A DNA stretch of 45,247 nt from Streptomyces palmae (GCF_004684805.1 NZ_SRID01000011.1:1-45247), one strand, 5' to 3'. Shown: positions 26,122 to 35,562, counted from the first letter of the stretch. Made by a program: numbers and translations. The notes: a model not told the origin generated them from the letters alone.

Positions 26122-26291
26122 GCGCCGACATACGATCACCAACCGGCCGGCGACCGCCCGCACAGCGTTGGGAGCGGGGTGGGCTCTACCGGCTCTTCCC
26201 CGGTCTGCTGGACGCCGGGGTCGGCCCCGGGGTGCGGATGCCGAGCGCCGGAGACCTGGCCGCCCGTTTCGCCCCGGAGGAGGAGAGACGC

Positions 26292-26323
26292 GCGGGGGCG
26301 GCCCGGTTTCGGGCCGCCCCCGC
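26292..26323. terminator. Terminator between the DinB and DHA2 exporter genes
   Basis: A perfect 13-bp stem GCGGGGGCGGCCC / GGGCCGCCCCCGC with a 6-base loop, in the convergent gap, 16 bases past the exporter stop. Confidence 0.8.
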
Positions 26324-26339
26324 ACGGGTGGAGCGCTGC

Positions 26340-27908
26340 TCAGGCGACGGGCTCCGGCAGCTGCTCGGCGGGCGACTGCCGCCCGGCGGCGTCCGGTGCC
26401 GGGACGGCGTCCGCGGCAGGGGCCGGGGCCGGAGTCTCATCGAGTTGATCGTCCGCGCCCTCGAGGTGCTGCTTGGGGCGGGCCGGCAGCGCGACCATCA
26501 GCAGCAGGATGAACGCCAGCACACCCGCCACCCACCACAGCGAGTTCTGGAAGGCGTCGGCGAAGGTGCGGCCGGTCTCCTGGGGGACGGCCTTCAGCCG
26601 GTCCTCGTCCACCGTGCCGAAGAAGACCACCGACACCAGCGCCAGCCCGAGCGCGTTGCCCATCTGCTGGGTGGTGTTGATCAGCCCGGAGGCCGAACCG
26701 GCGTGCTCGCGCGGCACCTCGGAGAGCACCGCGTCGGTCAGCGGCGCGACGATCAGCCCCATGCCGGCGCCCATCAGGAGCAGCGGCGGGATCATCTGCC
26801 AGGGGTTGATGCCGGTGCCGTAGTGGCCGGCCTCCCAGATGTAGAGCAGCAGGCCGCAGATCATCAGCAGCGCGCCCGCCTGCAGCACCCGGCGGCCGAA
26901 CCGCGGCACCAGCTTCTGCACCGAGATCCCCGCCGCGGCCGAGACCGCCAGCGAGAACGGGATGCCGGTCGCCCCGGCCCGCAGCGGGCTCCAGCCGAGC
27001 CCGACCTGCATGTAGAGCGTCCAGACCAGGAAGAAGATGCCGCAGGCCACCCCGAAGGTCAGCTGCACCGCGATGCCGGCGGCGAAGCTCTTGACCCGGA
27101 ACAGGTCCAGCTCCACCAGCGGAGAGCCGTCCCTGCGGGCCTTGTGGCGCTCGTACACAGCGAACACCGCCAGCACCAGCAGGCTGCCGACCATCGACAG
27201 GTACCCCCACAGCGGCCAGCCCAGCTCGCGGCCGCGGGTCAGCGGGTAGACCAGCATCAGCAGCCCGAGGGTCACCAGGGCGACACCGACCAGGTCCAGG
27301 CGGAGCGCCCGCGGTGCCTTGGACTCGGTGATGAAGGCGCGGCCCAGCAGCAGCCCCGCCACCCCGATCGGCAGGTTGATCAGGAAGATCGGCCGCCACT
27401 CGAGACCGAACAGGTTCCACTGGGTGAGCAGCGCGCCCAGCATCGGGCCGGAGACCGCGCCGAGCCCCACCACCGCCCCGAACAGGCCGAACACCTTGCC
27501 GCGCTCATGTGCCGGGAAGGTGGCGTGCACGATGGAGAGCACCTGCGGCACCATCAGCGAGGCCGCCGCACCCTGCAGGATGCGGGAGGCGACCAGCATC
27601 TCCGGGTTGGCCGCGAACCCGCACAACGCGGACGCCAGGGTGAAGCCGGCGACACCGATCAGGAAGAGCCGCTTGCGGCCGTGGATGTCGCCCAGCCGGC
27701 CACCGGTGATCAGACCGGCCGCGAAGGCGAGGGCGTAGCCGGCGGTTATCCACTGGATCGAGCTGAACGAGGCGCCGGTATCGCGCTCGATGCTGGGGAT
27801 GGCGATGTTGACGATGGTGACGTCGACCAGGTCCATGAAGGCCGCCGTCATCACGATGGCGAGCGCGAACCAGCGGCGACGGTCGGTCGGGGGTGCTGCG
27901 GAAGTCAT
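26340..27908 (-). CDS. DHA2-family (EmrB/QacA) 14-helix MFS exporter
   Basis: 522 residues. Typical DHA2 features: DLVDVTIVNIAIPSI in helix 1, GRLGDIHGRKRLFLIG (motif A), GAVVGLGAVSGPMLGALLTQ (motif C) and WRPIFLINLPIG. The tail is Pro/Ala-rich and cytosolic. There is no ribosome site; TAGCTT (27915-27920) lies six bases before the ATG, so the mRNA is probably leaderless. It is divergent from a WYL regulator with an operator-like palindrome between them, suggesting a regulated multidrug pump. Confidence 0.92.
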   Translation of the reverse strand: MTSAAPPTDRRRWFALAIVMTAAFMDLVDVTIVNIAIPSIERDTGASFSSIQWITAGYALAFAAGLITGGRLGDIHGRKRLFLIGVAGFTLASALCGFAANPEMLVASRILQGAAASLMVPQVLSIVHATFPAHERGKVFGLFGAVVGLGAVSGPMLGALLTQWNLFGLEWRPIFLINLPIGVAGLLLGRAFITESKAPRALRLDLVGVALVTLGLLMLVYPLTRGRELGWPLWGYLSMVGSLLVLAVFAVYERHKARRDGSPLVELDLFRVKSFAAGIAVQLTFGVACGIFFLVWTLYMQVGLGWSPLRAGATGIPFSLAVSAAAGISVQKLVPRFGRRVLQAGALLMICGLLLYIWEAGHYGTGINPWQMIPPLLLMGAGMGLIVAPLTDAVLSEVPREHAGSASGLINTTQQMGNALGLALVSVVFFGTVDEDRLKAVPQETGRTFADAFQNSLWWVAGVLAFILLLMVALPARPKQHLEGADDQLDETPAPAPAADAVPAPDAAGRQSPAEQLPEPVA

Positions 27909-27927
27909 AACGAGAAGCTAACCCCCA

Positions 27928-27950
27928 TCTAGGTCAGATGATGTCCTAGA
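27928..27950. promoter_or_regulatory. Operator candidate TCTAGG-N11-CCTAGA
   Basis: A perfect 6-bp inverted repeat with an 11-base spacer, centred in the 61-base divergent gap between the DHA2 exporter and the WYL regulator. It lies just upstream of the exporter's -10, so a regulator bound here could control both genes. Confidence 0.5.
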
Positions 27951-27969
27951 ACCCGGGCATGCTGGAGCC

Positions 27970-28953
27970 ATGACGGACACCCCGGCACGGCTGCTGAACC
28001 TGCTCTCCCTGCTCCAGACCCCCCGCGAGTGGCCGGGCGGCGAGCTCGCCGAGCGGCTCGGCGTCAGCCGCCGCACCATCCGGCGCGACATCGACCGGCT
28101 GCGTGAGCTGGGCTACCCGGTGCAGGCCAGCATGGGCGCGGACGGCGGGTACCGGCTGGTGGCCGGGAAGGCCATGCCGCCGCTGGTGCTGGACGACGAG
28201 GAGGCGGTCGCCATCGCGGTCGGCCTGCGGGCGGGTGCGGGCCACGCGGTGGAGGGCATCGAGGAGGCGTCCGTACGGGCCCTGGCCAAGTTGGAGCAGG
28301 TGCTGCCGGCCCGGCTGCGGCACCGGGTGGCCACCTTGCAGGCGGCCACCATCCCGCTGGTGGCGGCCGGCGGGGACGCGGCCACCGTGGACCCGCACCT
28401 CCTGTCGGTGATGGCCGCGGCGATCACCGGCCATGAGCGGCTCCGGTTCGACTACCGCTCGGGCGACGGCACCCCCAGCCGCCGGCAGGCCGAGCCGCAC
28501 CGGCTGGTGTCCACCGGGCGCCGCTGGTACCTGGTGGCGTACGACCTGGACCGCGCGGACTGGCGCACCTTCCGGGTGGACCGGGTGACCGAGGCGTGCC
28601 CGACCGGGGCCCGGTTCACCCCGCGCGAACTCCCCGGCGGCCGGGGCGCGGCGGAGTTCGTCAGCCGCTCCCTGGCCCGGCTCCAGCCCGATCTGGAGCT
28701 GGACGTCAGCTTCGCGGCCCCGGCGGAGTTCGTCGCCGCCCGGCTGCCCGCGACGCTGGGCGTCCCGGAACCCACCGGCCGCCTCTCCTGCCGGCTGCGC
28801 ACCACCGCCACCGACTCGCTGGAGTGGCTGGCGGTACGGCTCGCCCTGGTCGACTGCGCCTTCACGGTCCATACGCCCGCGGTCCTCGTCGACCATCTGG
28901 CGGACCTCGGCACCCGGCTGCGGGAGGCCGCGGGCGTACCGGCCGACGGCTGA
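27970..28953 (+). CDS. WYL-domain transcriptional regulator (HTH_11 + WYL)
   Basis: 327 residues. The N-terminal HTH reads ELAERLGVSRRTIRRDIDRLRELGYPVQ (about 25-52), followed by GGYRL, a WYL domain with RRWYLVAYDLDRADWRTFRVDR (about 175-196) and a WCX-like C-terminus. WYL regulators sense small ligands or nucleic acids. GGAG lies only two bases before the ATG, an unusually short spacing. It is likely the regulator of the divergent exporter. Confidence 0.9.
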   Translation: MTDTPARLLNLLSLLQTPREWPGGELAERLGVSRRTIRRDIDRLRELGYPVQASMGADGGYRLVAGKAMPPLVLDDEEAVAIAVGLRAGAGHAVEGIEEASVRALAKLEQVLPARLRHRVATLQAATIPLVAAGGDAATVDPHLLSVMAAAITGHERLRFDYRSGDGTPSRRQAEPHRLVSTGRRWYLVAYDLDRADWRTFRVDRVTEACPTGARFTPRELPGGRGAAEFVSRSLARLQPDLELDVSFAAPAEFVAARLPATLGVPEPTGRLSCRLRTTATDSLEWLAVRLALVDCAFTVHTPAVLVDHLADLGTRLREAAGVPADG

Positions 28954-29098
28954 CCGGCGGTCGCCGCGGGGGCGGCCGACCCCCGGATGGCGCGGCCCGG
29001 CTCGTGCTCGCGGCCGGCGGGCGCGAGCCTGGGCGGGCGGCCCCCGGCGATCGGGGGCGGGTGACTCCCCAGGAACGGCGAGGAGGAGAGGCGCCACG

Positions 29099-29641
29099 AT
29101 GGCGAACGGAACCGACCCACCCGGCGATGCCCCGGCTCCCGGGCACCCGCGGCGGGGCCGGGACGAGTCCCCCGAGGAGCGGGCCGACCGCCGCTGGGGG
29201 GACATCCTGCAGGAGCTGCGGGTCACCCAGACCGGGGTGCAGGTGCTGTTCGGCTTCCTGTTGACCGTCGTCTTCCAGCAGCGCTTCCCGCAGCTGTCGC
29301 ACACCGACCGCACCATCTACGTGATCACGGTCCTGTTCGGCGCGGCGACCACCGGCGTGCTCATCGGCCCGGTCTCCTTCCACCGGCTCCTCACCGGCCT
29401 GCGGGTCAAGCCCGAGACGGTCGTCTGGGCGTCCCGGCTCACCCTGCTGGCACTGGTGCTGCTGCTGTGCACCATGGCCTGCGCGCTGCTGCTGATCCTG
29501 CGTCTGGTGGTGCGCGACACCCTCGCCGCATGGCTGGTCGCGGCCATGGTGGCCTGGTTCGTCCTGTGGTGGTTCGTCCTGCCCGCCTGGGCCCGCCGCC
29601 ATGTCAGCCGGCAGCGGTCCGCCGAACGGCCCGGGCGCTGA
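29099..29641 (+). CDS. DUF6328-like small membrane protein
   Basis: 180 residues: a charged, Pro-rich N-terminus (1-45), then ILQELRVTQTGVQVLFGFLLTVVF and about four membrane helices, ending in a basic tail. This matches actinobacterial DUF6328 membrane proteins of unknown function. A GGAGGAGAG site lies about 10 bases before the ATG. The 145-base gap upstream has no clear sigma-factor site. Function unknown. Confidence 0.8.
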   Translation: MANGTDPPGDAPAPGHPRRGRDESPEERADRRWGDILQELRVTQTGVQVLFGFLLTVVFQQRFPQLSHTDRTIYVITVLFGAATTGVLIGPVSFHRLLTGLRVKPETVVWASRLTLLALVLLLCTMACALLLILRLVVRDTLAAWLVAAMVAWFVLWWFVLPAWARRHVSRQRSAERPGR

Positions 29642-29786
29642 GACCTCCGCCGGGCACTCCGGCCGCTGGGGGCCGTACGGTCTCGGCGGGCCGGCCGGTA
29701 GCCGCGCCCTCTGGGCTCCTCCTGCTCGGCGGGGTTCTCCTCGGTGCCGCGCCGCACGGCGGCTCGATGTACGCCGCGCCGCGGGG

Positions 29787-30935
29787 TCAGCCCCCCATGA
29801 TCAGTCCGTCCTTGGCGGCGCCCCGGCTGAGCACCGCGTCCTTGATGGTCCGCAGCGCCTCGCGGTATCGGGCGTTGTCCGGGTCCTCGCGCAGCGCCCG
29901 GGGCAGGTTCACCACCCCGATGGGGTCGTTGGCCACGATCTGCGGGATGTACTCCGCCCGGGCCACCGTCCACGACCGGCCGGCCGCGGTGGGCGGTGCG
30001 AAGGTGAAACGGGCGGCGGAGCCCATCTGCCCGCGCGGGTCGGGCATGACGCCGGCGATCTGGTCGCCCAGGCCGTAGACCACCCAGGTGCCGTTCACCT
30101 TCTCGTACGCCTGGGGTATGTGCGCGTGGGTGCCGATGATCAGGTCGATGTCCTTGCGTCCGCCGGCCGTCGAGGCGGTGAGCTCCCGGGCCACCGAGCG
30201 CTGGAGATCGTCCGGGGCCTGCTGCCACTCGGTGCCCCAGTGCAGGCTCACCACGACCACCTCGGCCCCGGCCCGGCGGGCGGCGCGGGCGTCCTCGACG
30301 ATGCGCGCCGGGTCGATGAGGTTGACCAGCCAGCGCTTGCCGTCCGGCACCGGGATGCCGTTGGTGCCGTAGGTGTAGGCGAGCTGGGCGACCTTGGCGC
30401 CGCCGGCCCGGAGCATCGTCACCGCCCGGCCCTCCGCGGCCGAGCGCGCCGATCCGGCGTGCGCCAGCCCGGCCCCGTCCATGGCGGCGAGGGTGCGGCC
30501 GACCCCCTCCGGTCCGTCGTCCAGGGTGTGGTTGGAGGCGGTGGAGCAGGAGTCGTAGCCCAGGCTCCGGGCCGCCGCCGAGACCTGCGGCGGGCTCTTG
30601 AAGGCCGGATAGCCGCTGAACGGCCCGTCCTTCCGGCCGGTGATCGTCTCCATATGGCAGAGGGCCAGGTCGGCGCGGGAGACCAGGTCCCGGTCACCGG
30701 CGAGCATCCGGCGGAAGTCATAGCCCTCACCCCCGGCGTCCGCGCGGGCCTGCCGGATCACCGAGGCGTGGATGAGCAGATCGCCGGTGGCCAGCAGGGT
30801 GAACCCGCGGCGGGCCCCGGCCGGCGGGGGCGCGGCGCGCCGATCCGCCCCGTCGTCCAGGCCGGAGCACCCGACGGCGAGACCGAACAGGGTGGAGAAC
30901 AGCAGCGCCGTGCGCAGTCGTATGTGGTGGGCCAT
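29787..30935 (-). CDS. CapA/PGA_cap-family lipoprotein
   Basis: 382 residues. The N-terminus has a lipobox (LAVGC, about residues 19-23) after a hydrophobic segment, so it is an exported lipoprotein. The CapA-type metallophosphatase-like fold shows in FTLLATGDLLIH, CHMETITGRKDGPFSGYPAFKSP, DSCSTASNHTLDDGPEG, VVVSLHWGTEW and DLIIGTHAHIPQAYEKVNGTWVVYGLGD. The family acts in poly-gamma-glutamate or other surface-polymer handling, but no capB/capC genes are nearby. Start ATG 30935 is chosen from the signal peptide; no strong ribosome site is seen. Confidence 0.87.
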   Translation of the reverse strand: MAHHIRLRTALLFSTLFGLAVGCSGLDDGADRRAAPPPAGARRGFTLLATGDLLIHASVIRQARADAGGEGYDFRRMLAGDRDLVSRADLALCHMETITGRKDGPFSGYPAFKSPPQVSAAARSLGYDSCSTASNHTLDDGPEGVGRTLAAMDGAGLAHAGSARSAAEGRAVTMLRAGGAKVAQLAYTYGTNGIPVPDGKRWLVNLIDPARIVEDARAARRAGAEVVVVSLHWGTEWQQAPDDLQRSVARELTASTAGGRKDIDLIIGTHAHIPQAYEKVNGTWVVYGLGDQIAGVMPDPRGQMGSAARFTFAPPTAAGRSWTVARAEYIPQIVANDPIGVVNLPRALREDPDNARYREALRTIKDAVLSRGAAKDGLIMGG

Positions 30936-31195
30936 GGTCGAGATCGCATCCGTGGGGGGTGAGCAGGGGCGCGGCCGGAGGGCCGGAGGGGAATCCGGGA
31001 GGCCCGGGGAGGCCGCGAACCCTTCAGACAGCCCTATGTATGCGCCCCGGCCGGCGCGCCGCGTCGGCGCGGGCCCGCGATTCACCGGTTCGGCGGCGCG
31101 ATCGCACCCGAACGCGCCGCCGCGGGCTGGAGCCCGGGGCGCACCGGCCGCTTCCGGCCTACCCTGGGCGTACACCGGCACCGGGGAGGTACGCC

Positions 31196-31489
31196 ATGGG
31201 CCCCAGCCACCACTTCCACATCGACCAACGAGGTCACTCGATCACCGTGACCGTGCGCAATGAAGGCAGTCGGACCAGCGAGATCGAGGTACTGGTCGAC
31301 GGCAAGGAGATCTCGCTCCAGCACGTCCGCGGCAGGGGCACCACCGTCGTCGGCGGTGAACTGCCGGGCGAGCCGCCCCGCCCGTTCCGGGTCCTGGTCC
31401 ACCAGCCGCGGCTGGGCTCCAGCGTGCCGCGCTGCACCCTGGAGATGGACGACACCCAGCAGCCGATTCCGGAGCGCGCCGGGGTGTGA
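31196..31489 (+). CDS. Small conserved-type hypothetical protein
   Basis: 97 residues, predicted beta-rich: MGPSHHFHIDQRGHSITVTVRN then alternating strands (EIEVLVDGKEISLQHV, TTVVGGELPG, PFRVLVHQPR, RCTLEMDD). GGGGAGG lies about 7 bases before the ATG. No signal peptide or membrane segment. Function not recognised. It converges with the periplasmic-binding-protein-like gene, 33 bases apart. Confidence 0.75.
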   Translation: MGPSHHFHIDQRGHSITVTVRNEGSRTSEIEVLVDGKEISLQHVRGRGTTVVGGELPGEPPRPFRVLVHQPRLGSSVPRCTLEMDDTQQPIPERAGV

Positions 31490-31522
31490 ACCCGGGGCGC
31501 TCCGGTCGCCCGGAAGGCGGGG

Positions 31523-33004
31523 TCAGCGCCGGGCCGGCTCGCCGTGGGCGGGCGACACCTCGACGAAGTCGGCTCGACCGTCCTCGTCGAGGCTCAGGAT
31601 GGGCACGGCCTTGTCGAGCGGGTTGCCGTCGTTCCCGAAGGAGAGGAAGCCGCTCGCCCCGGGCACCTTCTCGCTGTCCATCTGCTGGAACATCCGGCCG
31701 ACGGCCTCACCGGTCACCTTCTCCCCGCGGGCGGCCATCCAGATGCCTCGGGCGGCGGTGAGCACCGAGTCATGGGCCATGATCGCCTGCCCGTCGTCCC
31801 GGGGGTCGTTGGGAAACCAGCGGGCCAGCAGACCGCCCTCCTGGAAGGCCCGGGCGGACGGCGCCGCGACGCCGTACTCGTCCTTGGACCACATCGCCGG
31901 GTGGGCCAGGCCCGTGTACAGCACGCGTACCTTGGTCTCCGCGGCCTTCTTGATCTGCGCGGCGGTGAGGTTGGTGGTGTCGTCGCCCGTCATCACCGTG
32001 AACTCCTGCTCCTGGCAGGGGCGGTTGGCGATCGCGTTCAGGAAGGCGGTGAGGTGCTGTCCACGGCCGGCGAAGTAGACGACCTGCGGCTTCTTGTCGC
32101 ACAACTGCCCCGGTATGAAGGAGAGTTCGTTCTCCCATGCGGAGGACACCGAGGAGTTGAAGGTCTTCTTGTCGGGGGGGACGAGCCGGTGCCCGTCCTT
32201 GTCGGGGAAGGCCCGGGTGAACGCGGCGGCCAGGGTCTCGGCGTACAGATTGCCCTTCGCCACGTCCTGGACCACCGCCGCGGTACGGAAGTGCTCCCGC
32301 TTGAGGTAGGCGGCGGCCGCGTACGCCTCGTCGTTGTTGGTGGGCGAGACCCGTACGAAACCGTTGATGTCGTGGATGTTGGTGGCCGTCATGGTGCTGG
32401 CGACCATGGCCAGCCCGTGCTGGGAGAGCCGGCGCACCGCGGCCAGGGTCCGGTCGGTGCTGGGCCCCAGGCCGACCACCGCGACCAGCCGGTCCTTGGA
32501 GCTCTTGCGGTCGATCAGCTCGTCCACCGTGTACTGCCACTGCTTGGCGCTGCTGCCGGTGTTGGCGACCAGCAGCCGTATCTTGGGGGACGCGGCGAGG
32601 TCCCCCCGGTTGTGGCGGTACTGCGCCAGGTACGCGCCCTCCAGCTCGTGCCGGACCGACTCCTCGGAGTTGCTGTCGTCGTCGGTGAGCGTCAGGGAGG
32701 TCATGTACGCCACGCTGACGTAGGGCTCCTCGTCGGCGTGGGCGGCGACCCGGTCGTTCTCCGCCTTGATCTTCGCCAGCACCCCGGCCAGGTGGTCCGC
32801 GAACTCGAAGCCGCCGTCGGACACCCCGACGCACTCCTTGGCCGGGCCCCTCTTCACCACCCCGTCCGCACACCGCTCCCGGGAGTCCTGGACGCGGTCG
32901 ACGATCAGCGGGACCGCCACCGCCACCACGGCCAGCACCACCACCGCGATCACCACCCGGCGCACGATGTGCAGCGGCCATTCGAGCCTGGGCATCGGGG
33001 TCAT
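31523..33004 (-). CDS. Membrane-anchored type 1 periplasmic-binding-protein-like protein
   Basis: 493 residues. A single N-terminal membrane helix (about 14-36, VVIAVVVLAVVAVAVPLIV) without lipobox or clear cleavage site anchors a large extracellular domain of the leucine-binding/type 1 PBP fold (RLVAVVGLGPSTDRTLAAVR, ASTMTATNIHDINGFVRVSP, QVVYFAGRGQHLTAFLNAI). No ABC permease or ATPase of a transporter is adjacent. Its ATG overlaps the stop of the preceding NTPase-like gene (ATGA), so the two are coupled. A sensor or receptor role linked to that protein is inferred; transport is the alternative. Confidence 0.82.
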   Translation of the reverse strand: MTPMPRLEWPLHIVRRVVIAVVVLAVVAVAVPLIVDRVQDSRERCADGVVKRGPAKECVGVSDGGFEFADHLAGVLAKIKAENDRVAAHADEEPYVSVAYMTSLTLTDDDSNSEESVRHELEGAYLAQYRHNRGDLAASPKIRLLVANTGSSAKQWQYTVDELIDRKSSKDRLVAVVGLGPSTDRTLAAVRRLSQHGLAMVASTMTATNIHDINGFVRVSPTNNDEAYAAAAYLKREHFRTAAVVQDVAKGNLYAETLAAAFTRAFPDKDGHRLVPPDKKTFNSSVSSAWENELSFIPGQLCDKKPQVVYFAGRGQHLTAFLNAIANRPCQEQEFTVMTGDDTTNLTAAQIKKAAETKVRVLYTGLAHPAMWSKDEYGVAAPSARAFQEGGLLARWFPNDPRDDGQAIMAHDSVLTAARGIWMAARGEKVTGEAVGRMFQQMDSEKVPGASGFLSFGNDGNPLDKAVPILSLDEDGRADFVEVSPAHGEPARR

Positions 33005-35016
33005 GCCTCACCGCCGGACGTCAGCGGATGGCGCCAGTGGCGGTACCTCTCCGCCTCGTTGAACAGGGCCACGATGTCACTCCTCCGTATGCGCGACAGC
33101 TGGTTGAAGCCGTCGGCGAGCATGTCGTTCAGCCGCATGCCGGGGTCGGCCAGCGGATCGCTCCACACCCAGCGGGTCAGCACCAGCTCCCGGATCACCG
33201 AGTCCGCGTCCACCGCCGCGGCCGGTTCCGCGGGGACCAGGCCGGCCAGCAGCTCGACCGCGGTCTCCCCGCTGGGCAGGGCGTTGGGGGCCGCGCTGAT
33301 CGTGTTGAACTCGGCGATCCACTGCACCGCGGGGACCTGGGGGAAGCGCCGCACCAGGTGCTCGGTGACCAGGTCCACCTGGCGCGAGGCCAGCCGGTGG
33401 TACATCTCCTGGACCGGCCGCCGCTCCGACTGGAAGTGCTCGGCGAGCAGTTCGTGCACCGTGTCCCAGTCGTCCGGCCGCTCGGCCAGCCGCCACAGCA
33501 GCAGCCGCCGCAGCCAGGGATGGAGGATGGAGGTCGCGGTCTGCGGGCTGAGCAGCCAACGCGCCCGGACCTCGCCGAACAACCGGTCCCCGCGGCCCAG
33601 CACCTGGGTGCCCACCGACAGGTCGTACGCCGCGGCGCACTCGGCCAAGGCGTCGCGCCCGGGGGCGTCGAAGCCGTGCAGCAGGTGGTCCAGCGCGGCG
33701 TCCACCAGGGGGCGGGCCTCCTCGCCCTCGCGCAGCGCCCGCGCCGGCAGGGCACGCAGCCAGCGGTCCTGGTCCAGGCCCTCCTCGGTGGGCACTCCCG
33801 GCTGCCGCAGCACCGCCAGCACCTGCCCCACCCCCTGCGGCAGGCCGCCGGTGAGCCGGTGGACGAAGGGCGCGAGCCGGGTGAACGGTGCCAGGTCCGG
33901 GTGGCGGTGCAACTCCAGCTCGATGCGGACCCGCACCTCGTCCAGGGTGAGGTCGCGCAGCCGCAGCGGATACCACCAGGTGTCGTCGCTGTCCCGGCCG
34001 GGACGGTGCTCCCGCCAGTCGCGCAGCCCCGCCCGGTCCGGTCCGCGCAGCAGCCAGGGCCACTGGTCCCCGGTGGCCGGGCCCCAGCGCGGCAGCCAGC
34101 GGTTGGCGCTGGCCACCACCGTCAGCGGATCACAGGGGGCGCCCGCGACCACGGTGTCGTCGTGCCGGGCCCGGATCAGCAGGTCGAGGACGCGGCGGCC
34201 GTGCTGGGTGTGGGTGTTGTCGAGCAGCAGCAGATAGGAACGGGGCATGAAGGAGCGGGCCGCGTTCTCACGCAGATCCGCCAGGAACGCGGAGAACAGC
34301 ACCCGGTCCAGCCGCCGCTGGTCCTCCTCGTCCCCCTCGTGCCGCCACAGGTTCAGCTCCACCAGGGCCTCCCACGGGTCCCGGCTGCGGATCAGCGGAT
34401 GCTCGCCGTACCAGGCGGCGCTGCCGGTGGCCTTCCGGCCCGGGAACCGGCGGTGCCCCCGGCGCAGCGCGTCCCGCAGCAGCCCGAGCGCCGCCGTGGA
34501 GGCACCGGCCGGCGCACCCACGGCGCTCCCGGCCACCTCGAAGAAGGCGGCGAGGTAGTCGCCGTAGCGCTCCTCGCTCCGCTCCTGGAAGTGGTCCAGC
34601 TCGCGCCTGATGCTGCGGCGCTGGTCGGCCAGACTGGCCATCCGCAGCTGGTGGTCGGAGGCGAGCAGTCCGAGGGTCAGCCGGGGGAAGCCGGAGCGGC
34701 GGTACCGGGGCAGCTTGCGCTCCAGCTGCCGGGCGAGCAGGCCCAGCGCGTAGCGGGGCAGCAGCGGCTGCTCGCCGGCCGAACTCACATAGGCGAACGG
34801 GTGCTCCGCGCCGAACCGCTCCATCAGCGCGCTGTGCGCCTCGCTGGCACCGCTGCCGCGCGGTCCCAGCAGCATCACCACCGGCCGCTCGGCGTCCGGT
34901 GGCAGTGCGAGGCATTCGTCCACCAGGGAGATGACCCCGTTGCGGCCTCTGAGACCCATGCCCACCGCCGACTCCGACACGCCCCGTCCCCCCGGTGCCT
35001 TCGAACTGACTGCCAC
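33001..35016 (-). CDS. Large NTPase-like protein with degenerate P-loop
   Basis: About 671 residues, cytosolic, helix-rich. Near the N-terminus VVMLLGPRGSGASEAHSAL occupies the P-loop position but has Ala where the Walker A Lys should be. A hydrophobic strand ending in Asp (SYLLLLDNTH, about 265) looks like Walker B. A Trp/Arg-rich middle and leucine-rich helical C-terminus (HPWLRRLLLWRLAERPDDWD) resemble STAND-type or AAA-like signalling ATPases, though no subfamily is assigned. The outermost GTG start (35016) lacks a ribosome site; GTG 34980 or ATG 34959 are possible. It is coupled to the membrane-anchored binding protein. Confidence 0.75.
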   Translation of the reverse strand: MAVSSKAPGGRGVSESAVGMGLRGRNGVISLVDECLALPPDAERPVVMLLGPRGSGASEAHSALMERFGAEHPFAYVSSAGEQPLLPRYALGLLARQLERKLPRYRRSGFPRLTLGLLASDHQLRMASLADQRRSIRRELDHFQERSEERYGDYLAAFFEVAGSAVGAPAGASTAALGLLRDALRRGHRRFPGRKATGSAAWYGEHPLIRSRDPWEALVELNLWRHEGDEEDQRRLDRVLFSAFLADLRENAARSFMPRSYLLLLDNTHTQHGRRVLDLLIRARHDDTVVAGAPCDPLTVVASANRWLPRWGPATGDQWPWLLRGPDRAGLRDWREHRPGRDSDDTWWYPLRLRDLTLDEVRVRIELELHRHPDLAPFTRLAPFVHRLTGGLPQGVGQVLAVLRQPGVPTEEGLDQDRWLRALPARALREGEEARPLVDAALDHLLHGFDAPGRDALAECAAAYDLSVGTQVLGRGDRLFGEVRARWLLSPQTATSILHPWLRRLLLWRLAERPDDWDTVHELLAEHFQSERRPVQEMYHRLASRQVDLVTEHLVRRFPQVPAVQWIAEFNTISAAPNALPSGETAVELLAGLVPAEPAAAVDADSVIRELVLTRWVWSDPLADPGMRLNDMLADGFNQLSRIRRSDIVALFNEAERYRHWRHPLTSGGEA

Positions 35017-35171
35017 TCAGTGAAGGCAGGATGCCCCGCCGCGGCGGACCGTGCACCCGGATTGGCGCGGAATATCCGGCCGACCGGGCTCCACTCCGGC
35101 GCGTACGCCCCGGCAGGCAGTGGCCTCGTGCGAGCGCCGGCGGGCCGGAGGGGAGGGCGGTCGGAGGGCCG

Positions 35172-35519
35172 TCATCCAGCCGGTTCGACACGCACTCCGG
35201 TACGCGCCGCCCGCCGCTCTCCCCATCCGTACAGCGCCTCCAGGACCGGCGCCAGGCTCAGCCCCTCCTCGGTCAGCCGGTACTCCACTCCCGGCGGGCG
35301 CCCGTCGTTCTCGGTGCGCGCCACCAGCCCCTTCGCCTCCAGCTCGCGCAGCCGCTGGACCAGCACCTTCTCGCTGATCCCGGGGGTCCGGCGGCGCAGC
35401 GCCCCATAGCGCAGCGCGCCCTCCTTGAGGTGTGCCAGCAGCACCACCGCCCACTTGCCGCCGATCACGTCCAGGGTCAGTTCCACCGGGCAGTGGTAGC
35501 GCCGGGTCGTGTTCTCCAT
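35172..35519 (-). CDS. HxlR-family transcriptional regulator
   Basis: 115 residues, a single winged helix: CPVELTLDVIGGKWAVVLLAHLKEG, LRYGALRRRTPGISEKVLVQRLRELEAKGLV and GVEYRLTEEG are family hallmarks. Only one Cys (in YHCPVE) at the position used for redox/quinone sensing in several members. AGGA lies before the ATG. It is divergent from a monooxygenase-like gene, with a palindrome between them. Confidence 0.92.
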   Translation of the reverse strand: MENTTRRYHCPVELTLDVIGGKWAVVLLAHLKEGALRYGALRRRTPGISEKVLVQRLRELEAKGLVARTENDGRPPGVEYRLTEEGLSLAPVLEALYGWGERRAARTGVRVEPAG

Positions 35520-35544
35520 GGCTGTCCTGTTCCAGGTGCTAACC

Positions 35545-35562
35545 GGCAAGTCAGTCCTTGCC
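35545..35562. promoter_or_regulatory. HxlR operator candidate
   Basis: GGCAAG-N6-CTTGCC is a perfect inverted repeat in the 73-base divergent region between the HxlR and monooxygenase-like genes. Confidence 0.5.

Noticed and set aside
26122..26291. Possible short ORF after the DinB gene
   Set aside because: It is short and Arg/Pro/Gly-rich, has no family match and leads straight into a terminator.
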